Shown here: one piece after another, positions 22,640 to 35,300 of the stretch
How positions within the stretch are numbered: the first letter of the stretch is position 1
Layout: each line of letters opens with the position of its first letter
Origin: Rhabdornis inornatus
Lineage: Eukaryota; Chordata; Aves; Passeriformes; Rhabdornithidae
Assembly (NCBI GenBank): GCA_013397075.1
Contig: VWZS01009593.1
Location: 605,545-669,544, forward strand
Direction: 5' to 3'
Length of the DNA stretch: 64,000 bases
Made by a program: the position numbers and the translations under genes
Notes under the pieces: model-generated
The model's input: the letters and a program-made list of their open reading frames with translations, nothing else
Told to the model about the DNA's origin: nothing
The model's database searches: none

Positions 22640-22911
22640 CACCCCACAATAAAAAGGGATATTAAAGTACTTGAACACATCCAAGTGAGGGTTATTAAGC
22701 TTGTGGAGGGGCCAGAAACCATGTCTTCTGGGAAGAGACTGAGGACATTGGGTTGGGTTCGCCCGGCTTGTAGAGGACAAGGCTGAAAGGTGACCTTGTT
22801 GCTCTCTACAGTATCCTTAAAAAGGGGAGAGGGAGATGCTGAGCTCTTCCCTTTGGTACCCAGTGACAGGACACCTGGGAATATTTCAGAGGAGCTCCAG
22901 GGCAGGTTCAG
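22640..22911 (+). mobile_element. CR1 LINE 3' remnant joined to an LTR
   Basis: It matches the region around the end of the CR1 polyprotein and its 3' UTR: 'gatattaaagtacttgaac', a degenerate 'gaggggcc...', 'gttgctctctacag' and 'cccagtgacaggacacc'. It breaks at about 22911 directly into the interior of an LTR (22912-23407). The usual CR1 tail is absent. Confidence 0.78.
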
Positions 22912-23407
22912 ATGAAACAGTGTTAATAATTCAGGAATGTCTTCATTGTCACTGCGCAGTGCTTACACAGCACCAAAGCCTTTTCTGCTTCAAGGAGGCT
23001 GGGGGTGCACAAGAAGATGGGAGGAGATGTAGACAGGACAGCTGACCCCAAATGACCAAAAGGGTGTTCCATAACATACAGCATCACACTCAGCATACGA
23101 AGCTGAGGAAACAAGAATGAGGGGTGGGACATTCAGAGTGATGGCATCTGTCTTACCAAGTCACTGGTACTCATGATGGAGCCCTGCTTTCCTGGGGATG
23201 GCTGAACATCTGCCCTCCCATGGGAAGTGGTGAATTAATTCCTTGCTTTCCTTGTCTTTTGCCTATGGCTTTTGCTTTACCTCTTAAATTGTCTTTATCT
23301 TAGTCTATGAGCTTTCTCACTTTTATCCTTCCAGTTATCTCCCCCACCCCACCATGGAGGGAGCAGTTGTGTGGGGCTAAATTGCCATTTGTGGTTAAAC
23401 CACAACA
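22912..23407 (+). mobile_element. 5'-truncated LTR of an avian ERVL-type element
   Basis: It begins inside the LTR (at the part containing cagtgcttacacag), runs through ggtgcacaagaagatggg, a degenerate TATA region and a decayed polyadenylation region (cttaaattgtctttatct), and ends in the terminal ttaaaccacaaca at 23407. Roughly the first 100 bases of the LTR are missing, so it was truncated or inserted by recombination into the CR1 remnant beside it. I see no target duplication. Confidence 0.8.
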
Positions 23408-26400
23408 CCTATCAAAGTTTTCAGTAAGGCATATTTTAAATTCTTAAATTGCTCTTAAATTTTCACATAAGAGTGTTAGCTATATAGATTTTTATGTTTC
23501 AGCATGTGCCTAAAAATATTAGAGTTTTACTACAATCAGTATTTTTGGAACAATCTATCTGCTGTAACACAACCTGATTGATCTTACTCAATAGGCTAAG
23601 TTCACAGTTTAGGATTCAGATGATATCTTACATAAGAATAGTAACTGTGGGTAACATTGCTAATTGAGTGCACACAAATATGTTTCAGAAGAACATACCT
23701 TTGTGGTAGAAAGCAAAGTGAGTTCAATAGGGTTTTCTTTAAGTATATGTTTAATGATACATCTTTGCTCTCTTCTTGAAGAGAAATTGGTTGATATATT
23801 CCTTTAACAGAAGTAATGACTGAGAATTCAGAGAAATCTACTAGTTTTCAGAGGCAGAGTAGTTTGTGGTTCCATTGACTTTTAATTAAAAATAAACATA
23901 ATATTATATTAGGTAATGAATGCCAGCAGAGTGTGAGCTTTTGCAGAATTTAAAGAACAACATCTAAAATATTAAAGAGGCTCCTATTCACTAATCATTG
24001 GAATTGTATAATTGTCTTTATAAGGTTAAACTAAGGAACAATGTAATAGAATACAGACATATTTGTCCTGAGACCTGTCGCAAAATAAAGAATTATTACA
24101 GGGGTTAAAGGTAAAATATTACTGAGCTAAGGGTAAAATGTCTGTCCTTTGCAATAGCTGAGGTTTTTAGACAGGTTGCAGTTACAGCAATGATCTAATG
24201 AAATGTGTGAATTTCTTGAAGAAGATGGAACAATGTTGAAAAACTCTCCCAGAGAATCTCAGAGAGCCACATAATCAAATTAATACTTTTTTTTTTCTTT
24301 TTTTCCTATGTGGGATGGATTCCACCTGCTGATGCTAAAGTGTTTATAATAACTAGGCATTTTAGAGCTCTTTCATCATTAATACCCAGAGGGAAGAATC
24401 ATCCTCACTCTTTTCCTAAAAATATCACTTACTAAACAAACCAGAATTATTGCTAGAATGGAACCAGAATTCCATTCTGAAGCTTTTAGATTAACAATGT
24501 AGGCTTTTTAATGATATTTAACAGCTACTTCCATTAATTCATTGAAACATGCCTACAAAACTTTGAGGTCTGTAATGGCAAAAAGGGCTACTTCCACAAG
24601 CAGGTGCGTAGGTCAACCTATTAAGGTTTCTGTGTGTACATACATAAATACATAGCTATAGGTATTATATATCCTTGAGAGAAGACATTTATGCAAGATC
24701 CATGTGATCATTCATCATAAATTACTACTTAGATCCAAGGATTTTATTTATTTATTTGTACCTGCTGCATTTTAGCACACTGTAACAAGAGTGCAAGACA
24801 TAGCCTTTTCTTAAAAAATACACAGTACCCCATACTGTAGAATGCCATCTAAAATGCAGAGCAATAGCTCCTTTCTCATCACCTATTGTTATGACTTGAA
24901 TAGTTTACTTTGTCATCATCTTTCTCATATGAGTAAATAAATTATCTTTGTCTTGCAGAATACAGAGTGAATTTTGCTTGATACAGTATATGAAGTCCAT
25001 AAACTTCAGTCCATAAACTTTCAGAGGAAAATACACAAACGTTATTTAAGGTCGTATGCTTAATATCTTTCTGTTATTGTGAATTATGTTGTTCATCTTA
25101 TGATTGTACCTAAAGGCCTCATCAAAATCATAGAAATGTTCTTTGCCTTAAAACAGAGTGGGAAAACTCCCTGTTGGGTGCAATTGGAGAATATAAATCA
25201 AAGAAATGCTTGCTAAACTTCAGGAAACTTTAATCAATTTATAGGTTGATAAAGACTTTGTTTAACTTTTAGAGTTCAGCAGAGAGGTAAGGATGTCATA
25301 GAGCTGTTCAGGGTTAGTTAACAGGATCAAAAGAAAAGCCAAAGGAAAATTATTTGGAGAGTAAAGACAGCAAAGACCACAAAAACGCAGAAAACAGAAA
25401 TATAAAACCATTGCATAGTACAGAACAATCCTGACATCCCCTTTCCTTTTTAGAATGGATTTTTCCCACATTATACACTTGAAATGAATTAATTTCAGGT
25501 CCAAATCTGGTAAGTAAATTGCCAATTCTGAGCTAATAAAAACATTATTATCTCCAATTATGCTTACAGTTTTTAGGATCTTATTTAAACACTAAAATAT
25601 TGTATTTCTCTTGTATCTTCAGTAACACCCTCTGACTTTACAAATGCAGGAGATGTAGAATATTTTTGTCGGGCAGACAACATACTTGCTTTGATTTGAT
25701 AAATTTCTCATGTGTTTTTTTTTTTTTTTTTTACCATAACTAGGTGCTACAAAGCCTATACTTTCATCTTTGGAAAGTGTTTGAAAGTTCCCAAGGCCTT
25801 TAAGTGCAAAGTATTTCTTCAATGAGAAATTTCATCTAGGTGCTCAAAAATTTCCTGTTGCAAAGATGATGGTTTTTTGTTGCTCAACTTAAAAATATGA
25901 ATCACTCATCAAAAATGTGGAATATAAAGTGATCCTTTAAAATAGTTTGAAGATGTTTTTTCAATTTTTTTTACATCCACTTGATTTATTTTTCTGACTC
26001 AGATAAACTTCCAAGTGACTTTTTTCTTTCTCTGGAGAGTACAAACGCAGAGACTGACAAAGTTAGAGGAAAGAAAATATTAATTCACATACTGAATATG
26101 GGCAGCCCAGCCAAATGTGTATTTCTAGGAGTGCATCTTCGATGGATCAATATATTTTATCTGGAAATAATTCTAGATGGATACCTAATGAAGTTATCCT
26201 CTGGGCTCATAGTACTGTTAGCTGAAGCATGACAGAATGCTTGTAAGGAGTGCATAGATTACATTCTTAAATGTTATCAGACATAAATCATAGAACCACT
26301 AATATGACTTTTTATCAAATGGCTGTTTCTTTTTGTTAAGGTTTGTTTAATTAAAGAAGTTTACTTCATAATACCTTGCATTTTTTTTTCAAAAGTTAAT

Positions 26401-29391
26401 GAATATGATACAAATTTCACTGAAATATTTTCAGTCTTTAGATGAAACTGAGATATATCTGATTTCCTTGCACACGTTCAACATGTGAAACTAATCAACT
26501 GATTGCTTACTTTTCTTCTTGCATCTGTAATTTGTCTAGGTCAAGTGCTTTTAGATATAGGATACACTAAATTGTACACAAGTATATGCATACATGCATT
26601 TTTGTAAAAGGAGACATCTACTTCATAAAAAATCAAGAGGAACATTAAATTTTCTTTCTGGAGAACCATGAAACTCCCTGAATAGGGATCTCTTCAACCA
26701 TTATATTATCTATTTCTTTTATGCTGGAACATGTTTAATTCAAAAGCACTCCTAAAGACTGTCGAAATATACCTCATTTCTCTTTCCTTGAAGCCTTGCT
26801 TAGCCAGATCTTAGAGAGTAGTTTATGAAATCAGTAGACCAACCTGCATGAAAAAGAGTATAATAAATTATTATTTGTTTAAAAGACTTTAAAACTAGCC
26901 AATAACTTTCAAAATAAAAGATCTTCTAGTCCATGAGGATATGATCCATACAGCTAATAAGTCTGATGCAACACATTATAATTGTAGGGACAACCTTTAA
27001 ATAAGTAACTTATTTTTCAGAAATCCAGGCAGCAGTACTGTAATTAGAGGTCCAGAAGCTCTAAGGATATTAAAAATTTAAGCATGGAATCCACTATCTT
27101 TGCAGTGTCTGTTTGCTAGCAGCCTGTTCTGTGAATTGAATCAATATACAGACACTGTATAAAGACTTTTAAGTATGCCTATAATTTTATTTTTATCAAG
27201 GTTAATAGTTCTATTAAAAAAAAGTTTGGTACGGTAAAGAGAGTAAATTGTTATGTGCAGAGAGAGAAAATACTCCTGTAATCTGTGTTTGAGGATTATT
27301 TGGTTAAATAACCTGATTTCACTGAATGTCTTTTCTTTCATCTTTCTGCTGAACAGTTCAGATGAGCAAATTCATACTCCACGTACTATTAATTAATTAT
27401 TCCCTGATCATTGTTATTCCTTCATCTTTGGGTAGTTTGACTAATCATTTTGTTATGTGTATAAGGATTATGTGAATAACTGAAACTTTTAAGGAAGGTT
27501 ATTAACTTTTGGAGAAAATATAGCATTTAAAAATGCGAAATAACTAAATACCATATTCCTATGGACATTAATACTAGGATTTTTTTCTTTACTACAACCT
27601 CTCAACTGATAAATTTGTGAAATACTAAAACATTACAGGACTTTTAAATACACAGAAAATGATAAAATATTTGAGATGGCCTTTTTGTTGTTTAGAAAAT
27701 ATTATCTTTTATGGTTCATTTGAATTTATTACTGAATAATGTCTTCCAAGCATAAAACTTGATATTTGTGCAAGATATATTGTACTAAAGATTCTATTTA
27801 TGCCTAATGATGTTTTTTTTTTTCTGAAGCATCTGTGTTTTGGAGAAACCCAAAGTAAAATCTCTTTCATAACCTGTTCTTCAGAGTACCTGTAAATTGT
27901 TTTCATTTAACAGGACTACGAGTGCTTCAATATTATAGTTGTTCTCTGTTTTAAAAAATGGTGAATTCTGTCATCTGCTAGAGTAGCATTTGTGTTGTAC
28001 TGACTAATCTTGTTCAACTCAATAGGGCACGTAAGTTTGTGCTCAGCTTTCTGCTGAAACTAGTTTATATCATGAATGTAAATGAAATCAACTTATTTGA
28101 ATGGCATTAGGAATAGACAATTCACTACTTTCTAATTATTCAGAAATAATTTCAACCCAGAGTTCCCAATTTCTGAAAAAATACATCCCTTTAATATCAC
28201 ATAGTTTGTGCCTTACTTGTGGGTCATCAATCTCTCTGTAGAATCTTTAGAGGTCTGTTATCTTAGTAGTTAACAGAAAGGTATGTGATGACAATATTTA
28301 GGTGTGCAGGTGTTTTATACAGTCACACATTTATTTTGCCACAGTTCTTGAAAATATTACAGGATTTTATAAGGGGGAGAGCTAACATGTTTTTGGTTGC
28401 TTTATTCAGCAAGCAACTTAAAATTTTTAACACCCCAGTGGTTTACAAGATCCTTTCTCTAGTGACACTTGTCTTACATATGTCTCTTGACACTGGAAGG
28501 CAAGGCAGTTTTCCAAAGGATCAATTTGTTTTCAAAAATCTAGGCTTTCTTTCAAATAGCTTACTTTGTTTATTATAAAACAAATCATGTACATGCTACA
28601 TCCAGTATCTAAAGTATAAAATAATCTAAATTTAAAATATTCAGTAGAACTCTGAAAGCTCTCAAGTTGATAAAGTGGCACTCTGATGCTACAGATTTTT
28701 TAATTGGTCATCGTCCAGAGCAGTGGAAAAACATAACTTATATTTAGCTAACTCTTTATCGTGAAGACATTGATGTTAGATTTCATTACATCTCAACACA
28801 GCAATAAAACTTGTTATTTACATGTTGTACACTTGTTGTTTTCCTCTAGGAGCATAAGTTTAATGTCTCACATCATACTTTCTTCAATATGTGCCAGGGT
28901 ACACTTTATTAAGTAGATGAACATTTACTGAGCTGTATGTAAGTATTCATTGTACAATGGAAAAAAAAAGTAACGGCATTAATGCATTCTCAGGCCATTG
29001 CTATCATCCTGAGAAGAAACATAGTCATAATAAAAATAGGATGCTAAATGAGGATTAACAAGATATTTAACTGCCTGGAAAAGCTGGTTGTAGGAGAGAA
29101 CAACAGTTGTTCTTTGATTACAGCCTTCAGACAAGCAGTTCTCTGAACTTATACATGTCTTGATTAACATTAGAACCACATTTTTATGTTCATTCTACCA
29201 TCTTCAGTTTACTGTAGAAACTCCTATTTTAGTCTATGGAATCTCACAAAGAAATTAAGATATTCAAGTTGAAGGAATGTCATGGTATTTCATTCAGGAA
29301 CAATGTAATATTGCTTACAAGTCCATATTCTGACTCCTTTGTCTATATAGGGAATTTAGGAATAAAAATATTATTATTATGATGACTGTAA
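23408..29391. other. Six-kilobase AT-rich desert; no gene seen
   Basis: Unique AT-rich sequence with no recognisable transposable element. The only simple repeats are short T runs, notably 18 T at 25715-25732. All frames are under 100 codons with no recognisable domain (for example 28285-28578 plus). Confidence 0.55.
25715..25732. repeat. Poly-T run (18 T)
   Basis: Eighteen consecutive T with no retroposon body recognised on either side. Confidence 0.95.
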
Positions 29392-29594
29392 GATCCTGGA
29401 CTAAAAATAAAATTGGAATAGAAAATTTTAATATTTTGAAGAGAAACATGGCAAAATGAAAAGTAAATTTGTATGCCTAGACTGATTAATATCTGTGTTA
29501 TTTTTATTATTATGGAATCTGAAAATTTATATTGGATTTACCAGATGCAACTGGTAAAAGTAATGGAAGATATATTTCCATATAGTTTCACCAG
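29392..29594 (+). repeat. Tandem duplication, unit 1 (203 bp)
   Basis: This runs from gatcctggac to tttcaccag and is immediately followed by a second copy of equal length (29595-29797). About 10 substitutions and no indels separate the units. All of them fall in the first ~110 bases, while the last ~90 bases are identical. The unit is AT-rich, non-coding and not a recognised transposable element. Confidence 0.95.
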
Positions 29595-29797
29595 GATCCT
29601 GGACTAAAAATAAAGTTAGACTAGAAAATTTTAATACTTTTAAAAGAAACATGGCAAAATGAAGAGTAAATTGGTATGCCTAGACTGATTAATATCCATG
29701 TTATTTTTATTATTATGGAATCTGAAAATTTATATTGGATTTACCAGATGCAACTGGTAAAAGTAATGGAAGATATATTTCCATATAGTTTCACCAG
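29595..29797 (+). repeat. Tandem duplication, unit 2 (203 bp)
   Basis: Direct adjacent copy of 29392-29594. The short sequence before unit 1 does not continue the array, so the array has exactly two units. Confidence 0.95.
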
Positions 29798-30057
29798 TAA
29801 CTACCTTCATAATCTGCTTTTATAGCAGAATATAACAAGATTCTGTTTATTCCAAAAGTAGAAAACCAGGAAAAAATGAAGACAGGAAAAAAAAGTAAGT
29901 TCTGTGGTGATATCCCTGTATTTGTTGAAAATCTTGTATTTTACAAATATATTTGAAAAACTAGTCATAAGTGTCTATCTTTGCTATTGAACTGGGAAGC
30001 TGTGTTTAGACTAACGTTTATAGTCAGTATTAAGTAACAACTCAAAAGTATGTATTG

Positions 30058-30564
30058 ATGATTGTACTGGTTTTAAAAACTCACTGGAGAAAAGTTAAGA
30101 CTGCTCGAGTCCCACCCCTGGGGGGAAACCAAAGAAAACAAGACTGTGAGAGTTTAAAAACGTTAGAGTCACAATTTTACTGAAGCAAAACTCACAAACA
30201 ATACAGAGAAAAATGGTTTACGTACAAAAGCAGCAGAGGCAAAATTCCACCTGGCCCCCCACCTCTCAGGCAAAACCAGAATTGCCATGTGGCAGGGAGA
30301 TCGAAGGAGACTGCTCCATCTGAAGGGATTTTCTCTGCCAGGTGCTGGTGTAAGGACCAGGGCAGCAGTGTCAGTGTGGGCAGGGCTCTCCCAACACCAC
30401 GGTGCCTCTCCTCAACCCAGCCAGCAAAGAATGGCCACCCTTCTGCTTCTGCCTGCTGCCCCAAAGAGACAGTCCATTAACGTAACGTGGATGGGTGTGG
30501 AATACTCAGTCTGGCCACCCCCACATAGTGCTAAACTTTGCCTCCTGTCCCTCTGGACAATGAT
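30058..30564 (-). mobile_element. Solo LTR, minus strand, with 5-bp target duplication
   Basis: The element spans 30063-30559 (497 bp), from tgtactgg to ctggaca on the plus strand. It is flanked by atgat at 30058-30062 and 30560-30564. On the minus strand it starts TGTCCAG and ends CCAGTACA, with an AGTAAA variant polyadenylation signal on the complement of 30176-30181 and a G/C-rich 3' part. The ending resembles that of the LTR at 46563-46792, so the two may be related families. No internal retroviral sequence is present. The 107-codon plus-strand frame (30287-30610) is antisense to the element and runs past its end, so it is not called. Confidence 0.75.
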
Positions 30565-30889
30565 GAAGAGAACTGAAGATATGTATCACAAACGCAGGTT
30601 TGAAGAATGAATTTAAAAACGTTTCTGAAAGTGACTTCCTTCACTGAAGCTGATGCTATTGTAGAAATTACATATATCACAAGGCACTCTTCAAAGAAAC
30701 TGCAAATAATGTATAAATATCTCAATGTACAGAAAATTCTGGTGAGGTTTTGGTTTTGTGTTTTGTTTTTTTTAATCTGCTAGAGACAGGTATAAAAGGA
30801 ATCATAGCTTGAAATTATAAAACCTAGCAAAATTAGAAATAAAAGGTATATATTTTGACAAAGGGAAGATGCAATTAAATCAAGTAGAA

Positions 30890-31575
30890 AATGGCATGGA
30901 GTCCCAGTCCTCACTCGGAAGGTTTATTTAAAAGGGTCTTGAGGTCCCTGAGGTGGGTACGTGGGAGAAATGCAACAACATTCTCAGGAGGTTAAAAACC
31001 CAGACTTTACTGGTAAACTACAGAAGATCAGGAATTTGGCAAAACTTCAAAAAACCCCATTCAATCAAAATGAAGTATTTCACTGAGAATAGACTTAGCA
31101 AACTCTACTCATCCAACATTAAATTTCCCATATTTCAAGAAGAGAGAATTAGGAATAAGAAAGAAGAGAAAGAGAGAAAAAGAAAGAGGGAAAAGCAAGA
31201 TACAGCTAGTGTCTTGGTGTGGTTTCAGCAGCCATAAAATCCAAGGACAATAGGGGTGCAACCAGGTGTGTCTCAGGGCAAGGAGTTTCATCTGCTCTGG
31301 CCTCTTGTTGCAAACTCCCACTCAGGTGGGGCTGTCAGACGTGTGGCCACTCTGCGGCTCAGCTGGGGCTGCAGGGCTGGGTGGGGGCATTCCTTCCCAT
31401 CTGCCAGGTCTGCCAGCAGCTGACAGCCACTCTGGGCTGGACTAGGGGCTCCAGGGGGATGGGGTGTGGAGCTGTGCATGTCCTACTTCCAGAGAACTTG
31501 CACTGCTTTCCCCCCCACACACACTTCAGTTATTTAGAGACAGGAATAATTTTCTCCAGTCTCTCACAAATGGCA
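30890..31575 (-). mobile_element. Solo LTR, minus strand, with 6-7 bp target duplication
   Basis: The element spans 30897-31568 (672 bp), from tggagtccc to ctctcaca, with aatggca on both sides (30890-30896 and 31569-31575). On the minus strand it starts TGTGAGAG and carries AATAAA at the complement of 30923-30928, close to its 3' end, so U5 would be very short. The middle (about 31260-31480) is GC-rich, while the part at 31140-31200 is purine-rich. The 148-codon plus frame 31219-31665 runs antisense through it and beyond its end, and is not a convincing gene. I infer an LTR from its ends, target duplication and polyadenylation signal. I do not recognise its family. Confidence 0.62.
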
Positions 31576-32104
31576 AAGCTTCCTCTTTCTGACTCTTTGA
31601 ATAAAGACTTGATTTTTTTTTTTTTAAGAGATGATTTATCATTATGCAATCACGGAGATCAATAAAAATTACCTTTTACAGAAGTCAAGCTGATAGTCTA
31701 AGAGCTTTATCTGGATCAATCCAGACCCAGTTACAGCCTTCCAACAAGTCAGCAGACAGACGCTATATCACTGCAATGGGCTACGTGTCATCTTAACCTT
31801 GCCAAAAGATAAGGTAAAATTTATACCCCCATGAAATTACTTTAAATTAATGCATTTTACCTCAGAAGATAGGGTGAGCTCAGTGTGCACATATGGGCTA
31901 TTGTAACTCACCTCATGAACACTGACTTGTAAAGCTGCTGTAAATCATTAGCTTTTGATTCTGTGCCCCTGTGCTTCCATGGACAGGAAATACTCCATAC
32001 TTAAAAGCTTTTACAGATTGGCCCTCCCTGGGTAGTAGCATTTTTATGAGTGATGTGATGGATCTGTAATTCTGATGGGAATAAGTGCTTTTGAAATAGG
32101 AACA
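31576..32104. other. Intergenic sequence; no gene seen
   Basis: AT-rich, with a 14-base T run near 31613-31626. Nothing recognisable. Confidence 0.5.
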
Positions 32105-32332
32105 CAAATGAGGAAAAAATTCTCAACTGAAAGCATTGTCAAATGTTGGAAGAGTCAGCCTAGGGAACTAATTGAGCCACCACCCCTAGAAGTATTTAAA
32201 GATGTGTAGATGTGGTGTTTAAGGACATGGTTTAGAGGTAGGCTTGGAGTACTTGTCTACATAAATTGTTGGACTCAATGATCTTAGAGGTCTTTTCCAA
32301 CCTAAGCAATTCTATGATTTTATAATTCTAAG
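32105..32332 (+). mobile_element. CR1 LINE 3' end
   Basis: The CR1 3' untranslated region: a 'gaaaaaattctcaactgaaagc' equivalent near the start, then 'agaagtatttaaaga', 'ggacatggtttagaggt' and the ending 'ggtcttttccaacctaagc' followed by the tctatgatttt tail. Strong 5' truncation is normal for CR1. The tail is complete. Confidence 0.93.
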
Positions 32333-35300
32333 TGCAAATGAAAGGTCTGTATTAAATTAGTTACAGGATCAGTTTTTGTGAAAATCATGTGATTCATAGA
32401 TGGCAATAATGCTATACATTTCATACAATTTGATACTTATGTATCTTTGATAAAATAATTTCTATTTTATGTCCACTGTCTACTCCTAGTGAACTTCTAG
32501 AAAACAATCTTTCTCTTACAAGATAACCTCAAGGGTAACCAAAATTAATGAAAAGGTTTGATCAAAAAGGCCTTAAAATTCAAGAATACTACAAGGCACT
32601 AAAATGAAAATGTTTTCCAGCAGTGAAAAATGTTTAAGAGTTCAAAACTATAAGCTAAACCAATTATTTATATTACCACAGATAGATGATTACAAATTCA
32701 GGCTGAACAGATGAACTGTTAGAAGTTAAAGATCCTATTTACATTTACACTGGTTGATAACGCCGCATGAAGCAACAAGATTTTTAAAACATAAATTAAA
32801 GAATGTTTACATTGTTCATAAACAAAACGTTGCTTGAAGAGTTTTACAGAGTGTGTCTATACATTTGTTCCTGCAAATTATAATTTGCAAATAAAAAAAT
32901 AAATTATATTACCTCTACTTTTCTCAAGCTATACAGTGATTCATCAAATGCTTTTCAGAAGGAGCTGTTATTGTCATAATTGGCTTCTGTGTCACCCTTT
33001 CTTGTTGAACAAAGTAAGTCAACAGCCTTCCTACTCTCTCTCAGATGTGCTTCTTCCAAAACAAGGCTGAAACACCTACCAGTATGTCTGTATGAGAGGC
33101 TAAAAGTAGTGACACCTGCTCTGCGGATAAACATCAGTCTTCACAGCTCTCACTGCAGTATCAGCTGAAGCTGTGCAGTTTTATGTAACCCATTTTTTTA
33201 TTTTCCACATGGTCAACAAACTTGAATGAAAACAGGATCTTATATGCTTATTGTCTCTACTTGAATTAATAATCTTGTGTTTGTGATATCTCAAATTATT
33301 GCTATGAAAATGATTATAATTTCACAGAAGGCCATGGTAGAAAATAAGATCTAACTGCTTCTAAACAAAGATACTCTTCATGCAAATGAAACTCTAATTA
33401 GAAGAGAAAAAATCTGTTTTAGCAGACCACCATGAGAAGAGCTGCTCAGCATTATAGTTTGATAAAGACATTAGCTTGAAAAAAGATACTGGAGTATGTA
33501 AAAGTACTTGAACATTTAATCTGGCTTTTAGAATATAATCCTAGAATATTCAATCCATGGACTGAATTTAAGAACTGGATTTAGGGTTGAATATAGCTGG
33601 AATCAGAATAATTTTTGCTGTTAGAGCCTTTACAAAAATAAATCTTTCATTTTCTTGCATGTGTTGAAAGCTGCTTCATTGAAATGAAGAATTCATGTTA
33701 CATTATCAGAGTTTAGTCTATTTGCACACAGAATTCTATCATACAGTCAAATAAGATTGCCTTGAAATGCTGAAGACTATTACACCAGGGTTCCAAGAAT
33801 AACTGCCACACTGCATATAAAACAACAATTTAGATTAACTATTAGTTTGCATGTTTTTTATTTTCCTTTTAAAGTCTCTTCTGTTATCTAAAAAATTAAT
33901 ATTTTCCTATTTATTAGGGATCCTTAATTTATGTTTCTAACTCTAAAAATGGGGTTTTGTTCAGCTCTGTTCCTTCAAGACCCTTCAAACCCATCATTCT
34001 GAGAAGCATGCAGGCATGCATTTATCATTAGAGTTGGTATACACAAGTACTATAAGCAGACACTAGTATAATAACAAAATGTACTCTATTAGACAATGCA
34101 AGTTTGTCAAGACAAGAGATCTCCAGAGAAGCAGACTAATTTTGTGTAAAATGTAACTGAGGCAAATATTTAATTTCAGAACAAAAAAATTCAAGATCAT
34201 GAAACAGTGAAGCTGAAGAAAACCTTGGAATAACTTCCTATATTTTCATAACTAAAAACATTCAGATCATGTCTTCCCATTATTTTGTCTTCTCACATTA
34301 AAGGAATCTTATTCATTAAACACCTTTTGTTTGCTTTGACCCTTTGGATATTGCTTTGTCTTGCTTTTCTCAGTCTTTGTTCCTGATCAATAGAATGTGA
34401 TCACTAGATGGAGGAGAGAAACCCATAGCACAGAATATAACATGTGGCTGGGTTATGGAGTTTAGGTGTATCCTGTTCAACTGAATGGGGCAAAGCAAGT
34501 ATCTGAAATTATGCCAGCTATTCCCTATATTGGTTGGAGAGTTTCCTTATTCAAACCAGGGTTGTGAATGAAACCATAGTTGCAAACTGACTGTTTGCAG
34601 CTTTATAGGATAGTGCTGATTCAGAAGTATAGCCAGTTCTAATAGGACCATAACTAAATTACCTTGATGTAACCAAGAAACCACCTCAAAAAAGCAAAAC
34701 CAGACTCAAAAACCTCCACAAAAATTGTGCTATAAGTTTGAGATGTTCAATTAATTTTCATATCTGGGATAGAAGAAAATTAAATTCATGGCTTTAAGCC
34801 CAAAAGAAGTTCAAAGAATAAAAAATTATATAATCCATTGTGCATATTCCAGTTATGTAAAAAAAAAAAGATATATGATGACTATATATTGTATAGAATT
34901 TATGGAGTGCATGGTATAATATGGAAAAGTTTATTTAAAATCTTATACTGTGAGAAGACTATTGGAATCTAAACATGTTACCCATTGAAATACCTGCATA
35001 CTACAGCTCCTTTAACTGATAATTATAATGAAGAAATGTTATCTAACCTTTAATATAATGTTTATCTGTACAAAATATGCATTTTATGAATGTACTCACA
35101 TATGTCAAAATAAGTTCTTAAATTTATTGGGAATGCTGGGGGGGAAAAAAAAAAAAGTCCAGATAAACAGCCAAAACCACCAAAAAAACCCCCTAAAGCA
35201 GACAAGCTAAAATCCAAATAAAGACATAATGTCTATAGAATTTTTATTTGTAATCAGAATTGTTATTATTATTATTATTATTGTCAAGAAAAAAAAAAAG

